A stretch of DNA of 64,000 nt from Cyanobacteria bacterium FACHB-471 (GTDB lineage: Bacteria > Cyanobacteriota > Cyanobacteriia > Elainellales > Elainellaceae), in NCBI GenBank assembly GCA_014695345.1, contig JACJOC010000086.1, positions 1 through 64,000 on the forward strand. Direction: 5' to 3'. The translations under genes and the position numbers were made by a program. Under the pieces are notes generated by a model. It saw only the letters and a list, made by a program, of their open reading frames with translations, was not told the DNA's origin and ran no database searches. Below are positions 1 through 8,433 of this stretch, piece by piece. The stretch's first letter is position 1. Every line of letters begins with the position of its first letter.

Positions 1-155
1 TGCTACTCCAAGTCAATTGAGATGTTGAAATGCTCCCTTCGTTTGCTGCTTCACTACTTGAAGTTTCGGTCAATCCCTTGGCTAGCTTAAATCATTACAG
101 TTTCAGCAACGCCGATCCAGATGCAGAAGCTTAAGGCTTATATCGTTTTTATCCA

Positions 156-210
156 AGGCTTAATTTTGAGGCGTGCCCCCGCACAGGGGGCACGCCTCAA
201 AATTAAGCCT
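156..210. terminator. Perfect 25-bp hairpin over the debranching-enzyme stop codon
   Basis: Two perfectly complementary 25-base arms (156-180 and 186-210) enclose a 5-base loop, GCACA. The arm tips are runs of five C and five G. The right arm contains the stop codon (203-205) and the last codons of the minus-strand debranching gene, so the transcript end would fold into a very stable stem. The likely role is termination or 3'-end protection of that mRNA. Its architecture matches the hairpin at 7733-7785, although the sequence differs. Confidence 0.7.
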
Positions 211-2548
211 CAATGACGACTCGCAGGTTGCCTCGCTTCTTAATCACCCGGCAGGCAGTCGCACTTCCCGATCGCTCAAACTCTAGATCTAGCAAAGTTT
301 GCCCGATTCTGAGGTTGTGCAGTGACAAATGGTTGATCGACTCTGGCAAGTTGGGGTCAATTACCCGCACATAGTTGTTTGCTGCGTCGGGTACCAGGTT
401 AATCATCATTTGTAACAGTTGGAAAATCGTGCCAGTTGCCCATGCCTGAGGTGAACAGGCAACAGGATACTGCACAGGCCCGCTGTCATCGGTGCGATCG
501 TAACCGCAGAATAGCTCTGGTGGACGCTGGTAGGGTTGTTGTAGTGTCATATCTACTAAACCCTGAGCAACTTCTAACGCCTGATCGACGAGTCCTAGCG
601 ATCGCAACCCCTGCACGATCATGCCGTTGTCGTGTGGCCAGACAGAGCCGACATGATAGCCCATTGGATTGTAAGCCGGAGAAAGGCTGCTGAGGGTACG
701 AATGCCCCACCCATTAAACATATCTGGCGCGTGGAGCCGCTCTGCTACACTCTGAGCTTTTTCAGGGGTGAGAATGCCCAAGTTTAAGCAATGACCTGGG
801 TTAGAGGTAATGCTATCTACAGGGTTGCCGTTGCCATCAAGGGCGAGCGCACAGTAGTCCTGATCGGTTAACCAAAAGTCTTGATTAAACCGAGCTTTCA
901 GATCTCTGGCTTCCTCCTGCCAGCGGTCTGCCAGGTCGAGCCGCTTCTTCATGCGGGCGATCTCACTCAGGCGGACTTTAGCCGCATACACATAGGCTTG
1001 AACTTCGCAGAGGGCGATCGCCCCAGTTGCCAGTTCTCCCTTGCGATTGACGATGCAGTCATTCGAGTCTTTCCAGCCTTGATTGGCTAATCCTCGCTTA
1101 GACCGACGGTTGTAGCTGAGATAGCCCGTTTCCTGACAATTAATGTCAACCCATTCCATCGCAGCTAATGCGTTTGACCAGAGACGATCCAGGGTTTCCC
1201 GATCGTGTGTCCAGGCATAATGTTCGGCATAGAGCATCAGCCACAACGGAGTTGCATCGACAGTGCCGTAGTAAGGCGTATGAGGAACTTCGTGGCAACG
1301 AGCCATCTCACCCAGACGTAACTCGTGCAAGATTTTACCGGGTTCCTCTTCACGCCAGTCATCGTCCGTTTTGCCCTGATATTGAGCCAGGATTGTTAGC
1401 GTTTCTTTGGCGATCGTGGGGTCGAGGATCAGCGTTTGAGAGGCGGCAATGATTGAGTCGCGCCCAAACAGCGTTGAGAACCAGGGCACCCCAGCTGACA
1501 AGATTTTGCCCTTGCCAAAGGTTTGCCGCAACAAGTAAACATCTTGCTCTGCCCGCTCAATCACCTGGTTAAAGCCCCGGTTGTCAGTGCGGATTTGAGT
1601 TACTAGCGATCGCCAGCTTTGCTCTTCTAACAACTCTGCAGCCTTGGCCTGCATCAGCGTCATCGGTACACTCACCGTTGAGACATGTCGGTTGTTAGTC
1701 AATAGCTGCAGCCGATAGCCTAACCGCTGGGTCTCATGAGACTGAAGCTCTAGCTGCCAAATTGCCGTAAATCCCTTAAAGGAGTCGGGCTGGCGATGGC
1801 AAAACTGAATGCGGGACTCCATCAAAGCGCCATCTAGCCCTTGATAGGCGATCGTTAGCTCCTGTGGAGGGCGATCGACATCGCCATTCCAAGGAATGTC
1901 TTGCGTTCGCGCCAGTTCTTCCAGCATCGCCAACTCTTCAGCAGAAGCCCCCCGAAAGCGATCGCCCACATTCGCTAACACAGGTAGCTCAGTAGAAACA
2001 GTTTTTTCCTCTGGAGTCTGCACCAGACACAGCAACTGTCCCCGGTTTTCTCGGGCAGAACCCCGCACCTCAAACAAGTCAACAAAGTCAGCACCGAAAC
2101 TCAAAGTCAGTTCAAATTTGACGGGGCGGGTGCTGTAGTTAGTAATGGTCAACTCTTCAAACAGACCACCATTCAGCACAATGTCTCGCTGAATGCCAAT
2201 GGTTTCTGCCCGAATACCGCTATCGAGATTGGGGTTCGCACACAATACTGAAAGGGCAAATCCCTTGCGGGCATCGCTGCTCAGCAAAATGGGTGCCCGT
2301 CCTTCAAGCTGCAATTCCAGACGGCTGAGAAATCGCGTGTCTCGACAAAACAATCCCATGCTGGTGGTTTGTTCGTTAACCAAACATCCACCGATGTTGC
2401 CGATCGTATCGGTGATTAGAAATAGGTCATCGTCTTTGAGCGTTAACGTTGGCTGAGGACGTTCTACAAGAACGCAAGGCCACTCTGGAACAGCAGCCTG
2501 GTCAGCAGGGATAAAAGTTCTACCGTCGATTTCAAGAATATCTGACAT
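203..2548 (-). CDS. Amylo-alpha-1,6-glucosidase / glycogen debranching-type enzyme
   Basis: This cytoplasmic glycosidase of about 781 residues is likely to hydrolyse alpha-1,6 branch glucose from glycogen or a related alpha-glucan. The N-terminal third reads as the GDE_N_bis beta-rich domain (LFLITDTIGNIGG, then LFCRDTRFLSRLEL). The C-terminal two thirds reads as an (alpha/alpha)6 barrel of the GDE_C / GH15-like type, with GVPWFSTLFGRDS, NQGWKDSND and YHVGSVWPHDNGM. I chose the ATG at 2548 because AGGAAGG lies directly upstream; an in-frame start 22 codons earlier has no such site. The gene stands alone and ends inside a perfect hairpin. The family assignment is firm. Exact substrate specificity cannot be read from sequence, because relatives include enzymes acting on sucrose-derived or trehalose-like glucans. 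Confidence 0.88.
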   Translation of the reverse strand: MSDILEIDGRTFIPADQAAVPEWPCVLVERPQPTLTLKDDDLFLITDTIGNIGGCLVNEQTTSMGLFCRDTRFLSRLELQLEGRAPILLSSDARKGFALSVLCANPNLDSGIRAETIGIQRDIVLNGGLFEELTITNYSTRPVKFELTLSFGADFVDLFEVRGSARENRGQLLCLVQTPEEKTVSTELPVLANVGDRFRGASAEELAMLEELARTQDIPWNGDVDRPPQELTIAYQGLDGALMESRIQFCHRQPDSFKGFTAIWQLELQSHETQRLGYRLQLLTNNRHVSTVSVPMTLMQAKAAELLEEQSWRSLVTQIRTDNRGFNQVIERAEQDVYLLRQTFGKGKILSAGVPWFSTLFGRDSIIAASQTLILDPTIAKETLTILAQYQGKTDDDWREEEPGKILHELRLGEMARCHEVPHTPYYGTVDATPLWLMLYAEHYAWTHDRETLDRLWSNALAAMEWVDINCQETGYLSYNRRSKRGLANQGWKDSNDCIVNRKGELATGAIALCEVQAYVYAAKVRLSEIARMKKRLDLADRWQEEARDLKARFNQDFWLTDQDYCALALDGNGNPVDSITSNPGHCLNLGILTPEKAQSVAERLHAPDMFNGWGIRTLSSLSPAYNPMGYHVGSVWPHDNGMIVQGLRSLGLVDQALEVAQGLVDMTLQQPYQRPPELFCGYDRTDDSGPVQYPVACSPQAWATGTIFQLLQMMINLVPDAANNYVRVIDPNLPESINHLSLHNLRIGQTLLDLEFERSGSATACRVIKKRGNLRVVIEA

Positions 2549-3079
2549 CCTTCCTACTTCAATTCTGGGGTCAAGGGAGTGATCGTAGCTTAGGAAGTCA
2601 GTCCAGAACTGCACTGTAAACGCTTAAAAATGCTTCTACACATCGCGTTAAGTGACGGGTCCAAACAGAATCAAACCCATCAGCTTTAGAACCATTGACT
2701 TATCCCAGGCTGGTCTAGTGAACCACAAAGCAGTGCAATCGTTAGGACATATAATCCCAGGAGATATGGAGATGTCATGCAGGATATGAAAACTGTATGA
2801 CGGGTGTTGCAAAGTTTGTGAGTGGGTCTGTTGGTTAATACCAAGACGCTCTATCAGGAGTGCCACAAAACCATAGTTCACTCATACCTTATTCTGCCAA
2901 CTCAGTACACCAGCTGCCACCCTGCATCCCCCTATAGCAAGATGAATTAAATAATTTCTCAAGATCTGAGATTTATAGTGGCTTAAATAGAGTGATTCAA
3001 ATACAGTGACTCGAACCTTAAAAGGGGCTTGGCATTGCCAACCCCTTAGAGAAAACCGTCACGTGCTAAGCGTGAATGA
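2549..3079. other. Intergenic, no convincing gene
   Basis: About 530 bases separate the debranching gene from the GT4 gene. A 77-codon minus-strand open frame here has no family resemblance and atypical composition, so I do not call it. The only structure I see is the hairpin at 3022-3047. Confidence 0.5.
3022..3047 (-). terminator. Hairpin downstream of the GT4 gene
   Basis: AAGGGG, C, TTGGC pairs with GCCAACCCCTT around an ATT loop, with one unpaired base. On the minus strand it sits about 35 bases after the stop of the glycosyltransferase gene and is followed by a short T-rich stretch. This fits a modest intrinsic terminator. Confidence 0.5.
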
Positions 3080-4168
3080 TTAGCTAACGCTATATTTGCT
3101 CAAACGGGGTAAGCTACGAGATTGCCCATTTTTTGCAAAGCGGCCTTCTAGAATCTGCTGATACACCGCTTCGTAACCATCTACCATACGTTGAACGCTA
3201 AAGTTGTCTGCGATGTGTTGACGACAATCGGCACGACTCAACTGGGGAACTGAGTCAAGCGCTGCTACGCATTCTTCTACTGTGTGACACAGGAAACCCG
3301 TTTTGCCATGAACAATTACTTCTGGAGCCGAGCCCAGGTTTATCCCAATTACAGGTGTTCCAGAAGCCATTGACTCGATCATTACCAGCCCAAATGGTTC
3401 TCGCCAGGTAATGGGGAACAGTGTCGCGACGGCTCCTCCCATTAGAGTATTCTTCTGAACGTGATTGAGTTCGCCTAAAAATTCAATCTGTTTGCCGTCA
3501 ATGTGTGGCTTAATCGCTTCTTCGTAATAGTCCACGTCTACTCGATCGACTTTTCCGCCTATTTTTAGGTGCCAACCTGTTTGTTTAGCAATGGCGATCG
3601 CCAGATGCGTTCCTTTCTCGGGAGAAATTCGTCCTAAAAATGCCAGGTAGGGCGGGTTATCAGGTTGAGCATAAAATTTGTAAGTATCCAGCGCTACTCC
3701 GTTGTAGACGGTAGCGACGTAGTTAAGTCCTAGTCTGGCTTCTCGCTGAGCATTGGAGATGCTGACGTAAGGCTGGTTTTTAGCGTGAGTAAATAGCTTT
3801 TCGTTATCGGGCGTAAAAATGCCGTGAAGGGTATGAACTGTAGGGGTCTTCACCAAACCCGTATAAGGGATAGCACTGCAGCCCATGTGAGAGTGAATAA
3901 CGTCAAACTGGTTTGCTTGTTCGTATACTCGCCCCAACTGCATCATCTCGTAAACGCCAGGTTCTTTCACGGTCGAGTCCAACCGTAGCGCTCGAGGATG
4001 GACAGACTCTAACTGAGCCAAGCTAATAGAATCACCCGATGCAAACAGCGTTACTTCGTGACCCCGACGTACTAATTCGTCCGTTAGTAAGCTAACGACC
4101 AATTCTGCACCCCCATAAGCGGGGGGCGGTACCCTTTCCCATAAAGAAGCAATTTGAGCAATTTTCAT
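3080..4168 (-). CDS. Glycosyltransferase family 4 (GT-B fold)
   Basis: This 362-residue retaining glycosyltransferase should move a sugar from a nucleotide-sugar donor to a glycan or lipid acceptor in the cytoplasm. The N-terminal acceptor domain starts MKIAQIASLWERVPPPAYGG, the family's PPxxYGG-type glycine loop. The C-terminal donor domain carries GRISPEKGTHLA and the EX7E motif in EPFGLVMIESMASGTPVI. AGGAGA lies nine bases before the ATG, which supports this start. It is monocistronic, with a hairpin after the stop. It is unlinked to the large polysaccharide cluster further right. Its position next to a debranching enzyme is compatible with storage or compatible-solute glycan metabolism, but the acceptor cannot be inferred. 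Confidence 0.88.
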   Translation of the reverse strand: MKIAQIASLWERVPPPAYGGAELVVSLLTDELVRRGHEVTLFASGDSISLAQLESVHPRALRLDSTVKEPGVYEMMQLGRVYEQANQFDVIHSHMGCSAIPYTGLVKTPTVHTLHGIFTPDNEKLFTHAKNQPYVSISNAQREARLGLNYVATVYNGVALDTYKFYAQPDNPPYLAFLGRISPEKGTHLAIAIAKQTGWHLKIGGKVDRVDVDYYEEAIKPHIDGKQIEFLGELNHVQKNTLMGGAVATLFPITWREPFGLVMIESMASGTPVIGINLGSAPEVIVHGKTGFLCHTVEECVAALDSVPQLSRADCRQHIADNFSVQRMVDGYEAVYQQILEGRFAKNGQSRSLPRLSKYSVS

Positions 4169-4428
4169 TGCATTAATCTCCTAAAAATAAAGAAAGTTAA
4201 AACAAAGCAGCTCCATTCTATTCAGGTCTATCCCTTACCCCATCATGCTTGGGAGCTATAACCATAGACCAAAAGGAATGGAAAAGCGGCTTTATGAAAG
4301 ACTATGCGGCAACTGCATTAAATCCTTGCGCCACCTGCATCAAACCGGACTCTTTATGCCTTGGGATACAGATACGGCTCTTGTTTTTAGCTGACAATTG
4401 ATAGGCTGTTCTTCTCTAGCAATTCAAG

Positions 4429-4587
4429 ATGAACTCGAACTCGAAAACTGAACAGAGAAAGCCTTCTGAGGCGGCACTTAATACTAACAGTGACAGTTTT
4501 GATTTTGATCTATGGTCACGAGAAGTGAGAAGTCAGTTATTGGCATCTCTGCGAAAGAGAACGATGCGAGAGCAAGAAGAGCGGTAG
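4429..4587 (+). CDS. Small acidic/basic protein of unknown function (52 aa)
   Basis: An ATG-initiated frame of 52 codons has a polar N-terminus, an acidic aromatic centre (SFDFDLWSREV) and a basic helical end (LLASLRKRTMREQEER). The DFDLW-x-x-x-V-R pattern followed by a basic helix resembles small uncharacterised proteins I recall from cyanobacteria, but I cannot name the family. The ribosome binding site is weak. It occupies an otherwise empty 540-base gap between a minus-strand GT4 gene and a minus-strand BON gene. It may be a real small protein or chance; the composition and motif favour the former. Confidence 0.5.
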   Translation: MNSNSKTEQRKPSEAALNTNSDSFDFDLWSREVRSQLLASLRKRTMREQEER

Positions 4588-4709
4588 AGTTGCATCACTA
4601 CTACATTCCTTGCTTAAAGCATTCCTTAATCAGGTAAAGCATTGGGTAACTCTATTTCTATGGAGATGGTGGTTGCTCAAATGCCTTGCTTATTTGCTTT
4701 TCTAGAGGT

Positions 4710-5114
4710 TCAAGGGGCGATCGCTACCTGGTCGGTTTCGATTTGTTTTACTCCATCGATCTGAGCCGTGATTTTTACAACCTGATCGAGTATTGACCGG
4801 TCGGGTGACCTTCCCCGAAACTCAATCATACTGCCTCGCTGCACAATCTGTAGACTTTCGACGTTTGCAACTGGGCTTTGGTCTAGCGCTAGAGCCACTC
4901 GTTTTGCTAACCCTCCAAGGTCAAACTCTCCCTCTAAACCCATGTTTTCCGGCGGGGGCGGTGGGATATGGACTCCTGCTTTCTCACGCAAATCGTGGTC
5001 GTACTGTCCCGTAAGTCCTGGACTCATTTCCCCTTCATAGTGAGCTGGGCGATCGCTAGCAGAGTGCTTAGACTCCGCGACCTTTTCAACGATCAGTCTT
5101 TCCATCCAAGTCAT
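4710..5114 (-). CDS. BON-like domain protein
   Basis: This 134-residue protein has a polar N-terminal half with a proline run (HIPPPPPEN). The C-terminal 65 residues form a beta-alpha-beta unit typical of BON domains: LAKRVALALDQSP, ESLQIVQRGSMIEFRG, then LDQVVKITAQIDGVKQIETD. BON domains are associated with membrane or phospholipid binding and envelope stress in other bacteria. There is no signal peptide. A strong Shine-Dalgarno, AAGGAGG, lies just upstream of the ATG. It follows the glycine-zipper gene on the same strand, 89 bases downstream of its stop, and may be co-transcribed with it. Confidence 0.72.
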   Translation of the reverse strand: MTWMERLIVEKVAESKHSASDRPAHYEGEMSPGLTGQYDHDLREKAGVHIPPPPPENMGLEGEFDLGGLAKRVALALDQSPVANVESLQIVQRGSMIEFRGRSPDRSILDQVVKITAQIDGVKQIETDQVAIAP

Positions 5115-5203
5115 GACTTGACCTCCTTTTCAGATCCTTGCGGCGTAGCCCAACGCTTGCTCAATTCCTAGAAGGCGTGTTTAGACCCGCTCAAGCAGGT
5201 TTA

Positions 5204-5698
5204 CTACTGCCGCACTAACTCTTCCGCTCTAGCAAATTCATCTCTGTCACCCACAAACATCAGTAAGTATTTGTGAGAAAGACGATCCCGGTCAGTCGCT
5301 ACACCTGACTTAGGCACGTTTACTCCAGCGAGGGCAGCGATTAATCCTCCGGCGATCGCTCCGATGCCTGCCCCTGCAAAAATAGCACCCCATGAAAAGG
5401 GACCAGAGTTGATAAACGCAACAGGGCTAACCGCTTTCATGTTCCCTGCTCCCAAACTTAGTAGCAGACCAACTAGCGCTCCTAGTATTGTCCCAACTAA
5501 AGCACCCCCTCCAGCACTTTCAGCGGCTTTAGTGTCTTGAGCCGGAGGATTTGGGTCTAGAGCTTGAGTTTGGATAAAAACCTGATCATTGGAAAAACCT
5601 GCTTTGAGTAGTGCGTCGCGAGCAACTTCTGCTGATTGCTGCTGCTGAAAGACCCCCACAGTATGCTGTAGCCTTTCCGTTGGGCTTTGACTCGTCAT
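5204..5698 (-). CDS. Glycine-zipper membrane protein, general-stress-like
   Basis: The protein is 164 residues long. An N-terminal cytoplasmic region (TVGVFQQQQSAEVARDALLKAGF) resembles the N-terminus of general stress protein 17M-like proteins. Two glycine-rich hydrophobic segments follow (GGGALVGTILGALVGLLLSLGAG and GAIFAGAGIGAIAGGLIAALAG, described by their composition) and form a glycine zipper. The end is a short alpha/beta tail (KYLLMFVGDRDEFARAEELV). GAGGGGGACG before the ATG is a good ribosome binding site. The family probably responds to envelope or osmotic stress, but no direct function is established. It faces away from the DUF2993 and DUF2231 genes across a 250-base gap. Confidence 0.65.
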   Translation of the reverse strand: MTSQSPTERLQHTVGVFQQQQSAEVARDALLKAGFSNDQVFIQTQALDPNPPAQDTKAAESAGGGALVGTILGALVGLLLSLGAGNMKAVSPVAFINSGPFSWGAIFAGAGIGAIAGGLIAALAGVNVPKSGVATDRDRLSHKYLLMFVGDRDEFARAEELVRQ

Positions 5699-5946
5699 GA
5701 TCGTCCCCCTCGTATCCGTACTGATCCTAACTGATCCTAGTGATCCCGTTCTATGTGTCTTCAGTTTGTGTTTTGTTCGCTACAAAAACTTCAGGCCACA
5801 GCAGCAAAAGACAATTCAGTTAATCCTTCTTTGGGTAGAACACATCGCTTTAATTACTAGACAAACTATCACTCAAAAAACCTAGGTGAAGCGCTATATC
5901 TAATCTGTCTTGAGAACGAGGAGAGTTAGATTTAGACATTCTAGAC

Positions 5947-6240
5947 TTGAGCGTAACCTTGGGAATCTATAGAGAAGTATTAGCTTCACTCATTGCTCAA
6001 GAAGAACTAGGAATAAATATAGGAACCGTAATGTTTTTAGAGAATAAGCAAACAGGAGATCTGGTTGAAGTGCTTGATCCAGAAGCTTTGTTTAACCCTG
6101 TAAAAGATTCAATCTCTGCTCAAGTGCAAGCTGGACAAGAGGAACAAGAGCCGGCTTCAATTAGCAAAAAAAATTTGAAATTTCCTTCTGGTGAAGAGTT
6201 GCCTCGCTGCTGGGTCGATGCAGATTACCGAACCAACTAA
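5947..6240 (+). CDS. Conserved-looking acidic hypothetical protein
   Basis: The frame encodes about 97 residues: LGIYREVLASLIAQEELGI, then an ENKQTGDLVEVLDPEALFNP segment and an FPSGEELPRCW motif near the end. It resembles an uncharacterised cyanobacterial family, and I know no function for it. No ATG or GTG start exists. The frame is open back to 5914, GAGGAGAG lies at 5917-5924, and the first usable codon is TTG at 5947 (or ATT at 5938). Either a rare start is used or the original start has been lost. It is 47 bases upstream of the DUF2993 gene on the same strand. Confidence 0.6.
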   Translation: MSVTLGIYREVLASLIAQEELGINIGTVMFLENKQTGDLVEVLDPEALFNPVKDSISAQVQAGQEEQEPASISKKNLKFPSGEELPRCWVDADYRTN

Positions 6241-6287
6241 CTGTTTTTGAACTGTACTATTTTTTGAATTGCATAAGGTTAGAACGC

Positions 6288-7028
6288 GTGACCAAAGATG
6301 ATAGAAGCCTTGAAGGACAAGCATTAGGCAAGGCTGCTGAGATTGGCATTAAAAGCCAACTAGATGAAGTCCAAGAAGTGAATGTCGATGTCGATGCACA
6401 GGCTCTTGGACTCGCTCAAGGAAAGGTAGATTCTGTCTCCATCAAAGGCAAGGGAATGGTGATGGAGAAAGACCTGCGAGTTGAAGATATGGAGCTTCAA
6501 ACGGACAGTGTTTCAATTAACCCACTTAGCCTTGCTTTCGGCAAAGTCGAATTAACTCGCCCAGTAGATGCTTCCGCTCACGTGGTTTTGTTGGAGGAAG
6601 ACATTAATCGGGCGTTCAATTCTGAATACATCCAAAGCAAAATGCAAGGGCTGGATGTGCATGTAAACGGAAAGGTGACAAAAGTTGATTTTCAACAGGT
6701 CGATTTTCGTTTACCTGATTCTAGTAAAGTCGCTCTAAGCGCCACCATTTTAGACAAGGAAACGGGTGAGAGTCAGCCTGTCGCTTTTACAGCAAAGCCA
6801 GAAATTGGTGAAGGTGGGCAACGAGTTGTTTTGACACAAGTAGAATATCACGATGGTAAAGATCTTTCACCAGAGCTAACAGAAGCACTTTTGGAACGCT
6901 CTGCTGAATTACTAGATTTACGTAATTTTGAACTGGAAGGTATGTCCTTCCAAATTCAAAAGTTAGATATTTCTGAAGGTAAATTAGCGCTGCAAACAGC
7001 AGCCCGTGTTAAGCAGTTTCCTTCATAA
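6288..7028 (+). CDS. DUF2993 (LmeA-like) protein
   Basis: The protein is about 246 residues long. It shows the DUF2993 pattern of repeated amphipathic beta strands: VDVDAQALGLAQGKVDSVSI, MELQTDSVSINPLSLAFG, and an LTEALLERSAELLDLRNFEL C-terminus. The family is related to mycobacterial LmeA and has a tubular lipid-binding-type fold. In cyanobacteria its role is unknown but probably envelope-associated. I chose GTG at 6288 because AAGG lies nine bases upstream. The upstream TTG at 6264 has nothing comparable. No signal peptide or lipobox is visible. It sits between the acidic hypothetical and the DUF2231 membrane protein, all on the plus strand. Confidence 0.75.
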   Translation: MTKDDRSLEGQALGKAAEIGIKSQLDEVQEVNVDVDAQALGLAQGKVDSVSIKGKGMVMEKDLRVEDMELQTDSVSINPLSLAFGKVELTRPVDASAHVVLLEEDINRAFNSEYIQSKMQGLDVHVNGKVTKVDFQQVDFRLPDSSKVALSATILDKETGESQPVAFTAKPEIGEGGQRVVLTQVEYHDGKDLSPELTEALLERSAELLDLRNFELEGMSFQIQKLDISEGKLALQTAARVKQFPS

Positions 7029-7099
7029 GCCGTTGTAATTCACTACTGTGAATTTGCAATTCCACGCTTTATCCATCGTTTTACACTAGGAGAATCAGC

Positions 7100-7621
7100 A
7101 TGACTCAAACGCCTAACATTCCGCCCATTATTGAGAGCGACGAGAGAGAATATCGTGATAGCGGTGTGCCTAGCACGGTGGCGATCGCCGGACACCCTAT
7201 TCATCCTGTAATTGTGACTCTTCCGATCGCATTTCTAGTCGGTGCGTTTGCGACGGATGCTGTATATTGGTTGGTGGGTGATGACTTTTGGGCAAGAGCT
7301 TCTTTCTGGCTAATTGCTGCGGGTCTAGTAACTGGAATCGCTGCAGCCATAACCGGAATGTTAGATTTCTTAAGAATTGGACGAGTTCGTAAGCATAGTG
7401 CAGGTTGGGCGCACATGGTTGCGAATGTGGCCGTGTTGGTGCTGACCATCATTAATCTAGTGCTGCGCTTGAACAATGTAACTGGGGCAGTTCTACCAGC
7501 TGGGTTAATCCTGTCGCTGATTGTTGCAGCCCTGTTAGGCATCAGCGGATGGTATGGGGGTGAACTGGTCTATCGCCACAAAATTGCTGTAATTGGCTAT
7601 GGCGACCCTGAAGGACCATAA
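7100..7621 (+). CDS. DUF2231 integral membrane protein
   Basis: The protein is 173 residues long. It has the DUF2231 hallmark IAGHPIHPVIVTLPIAFLVG followed by four hydrophobic helices (about residues 35-58, 65-90, 105-125, 130-150) and a short charged tail. The His-Pro-x-x-Pro signature starts the first helix. AGGAGA lies eight bases before the ATG. Members are predicted inner-membrane proteins, sometimes linked to redox or haem proteins, without an assigned reaction. It is the last gene of the short plus-strand run and is followed by a good terminator at 7669. Confidence 0.85.
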   Translation: MTQTPNIPPIIESDEREYRDSGVPSTVAIAGHPIHPVIVTLPIAFLVGAFATDAVYWLVGDDFWARASFWLIAAGLVTGIAAAITGMLDFLRIGRVRKHSAGWAHMVANVAVLVLTIINLVLRLNNVTGAVLPAGLILSLIVAALLGISGWYGGELVYRHKIAVIGYGDPEGP

Positions 7622-7668
7622 AGGCGAGCGGTACGGGAAACACCAAGGTTGAATCAAAGGTTGAGTGG

Positions 7669-7699
7669 AAAAGGGGAAGGATTAGTCCTTCCCCTTTTT
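7669..7699 (+). terminator. Intrinsic terminator after the DUF2231 gene
   Basis: A 13-bp stem pairs AAAAGGGGAAGGA (7669-7681) with TCCTTCCCCTTTT (7686-7698) around a 4-base loop, with T residues following. It lies 48 bases after the stop codon. Confidence 0.8.
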
Positions 7700-7732
7700 A
7701 TTTACTCCCTTCCTAGTTAGAGATTAAGTACT

Positions 7733-7785
7733 AAAAGATTCAGGGATGTACCCCCGCTCAGCGGGGGTACATCCCTGAATCTTTT
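7733..7785. repeat. Perfect 25-bp hairpin element
   Basis: The arms 7733-7757 and 7761-7785 are perfectly complementary around the 3-base loop TCA. The stem tip is CCCCCGC/GCGGGGG, and the outer ends are AAAA and TTTT. It could terminate transcription in either direction, but a conventional terminator already lies 34 bases upstream. It may therefore be a separate hairpin element or insulator. The outer A/T tails shared with terminators keep the alternative open. Confidence 0.65.
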
Positions 7786-7868
7786 GGTGGAAAAGGAGCG
7801 ATTGAAATGACTGGCGCTATAAAAGTACACTTTCTAAAAGTTTAGTGCTGGAGCTTCAGGAAGTTTTT

Positions 7869-8369
7869 ATGGAACTATTTACAGGAGTTTTGAGTGCTGT
7901 AATTGCTGCAATTGTGTCTCTTATCATCGCGCTCATTTCCTTTGTGACCAACAAAAATACTCTAAAGTCAGAGCGAGAAAAGTTTGAGCGAGAGCTGCAA
8001 AGAAGTATGACTTCTAAGCTATATGATTTAAGACTTGAAACGTATCCAGAAGCGATCGCCATCACCGATGGGTTGCGAAAATCACAAATGGCTGCTCAAC
8101 AAGCACATTTATCTGAAGCTTATTTCAAAGACATTCTTAAAAAGCTCGATGAATGGCATGGTGCCAGAGCATTTTTGTTGTTATCGCGTAGTGCAGTGGA
8201 TACCCTTTACACTTTACGTAGAGTTTTGAGAGAAAAACCTGAGATGGAGGGGCAGTATTCAAAAGAGCAGTTAGAGAAAATCTGGAAAGCCAAAGGCGCG
8301 TTTCGGAGTGCTTTGCGTTCTGATATTCAGTTTTTGTATGAGGAAGAAACAGAAGTTCGGGATGATTAA
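7869..8369 (+). CDS. Membrane-anchored helical protein of unknown function
   Basis: The protein is 166 residues long. One N-terminal transmembrane helix (ELFTGVLSAVIAAIVSLIIA, residues 2-30) is followed by a charged, coiled-coil-like linker (KSEREKFERELQRS). A cytoplasmic helical domain begins SKLYDLRLETYPEA and ends FRSALRSDIQFLYEEE. AGGA lies seven bases before the ATG at 7869, which is preferred over a GTG 24 bases upstream. The layout and key words (K-L-Y-x-x-R-L-x-x-Y and a closing L-R-x-D) recur in the protein at 32488-33069, so the two appear homologous. No enzymatic motif is visible. I recall similar proteins in cyanobacteria with no assigned function. Confidence 0.7.
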   Translation: MELFTGVLSAVIAAIVSLIIALISFVTNKNTLKSEREKFERELQRSMTSKLYDLRLETYPEAIAITDGLRKSQMAAQQAHLSEAYFKDILKKLDEWHGARAFLLLSRSAVDTLYTLRRVLREKPEMEGQYSKEQLEKIWKAKGAFRSALRSDIQFLYEEETEVRDD

Positions 8370-8433
8370 ATAAAGAGATAAACTTAAGAATTAAGAAATT
8401 GCTCCGCTGAGGTACTTCCTTGTTTCAACTGAC

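Noticed and set aside
2648-2881. 77-codon minus-strand open frame
   Set aside because: No family resemblance, odd composition (His/Cys-rich without pattern) and a weak ribosome binding site. Treated as chance.
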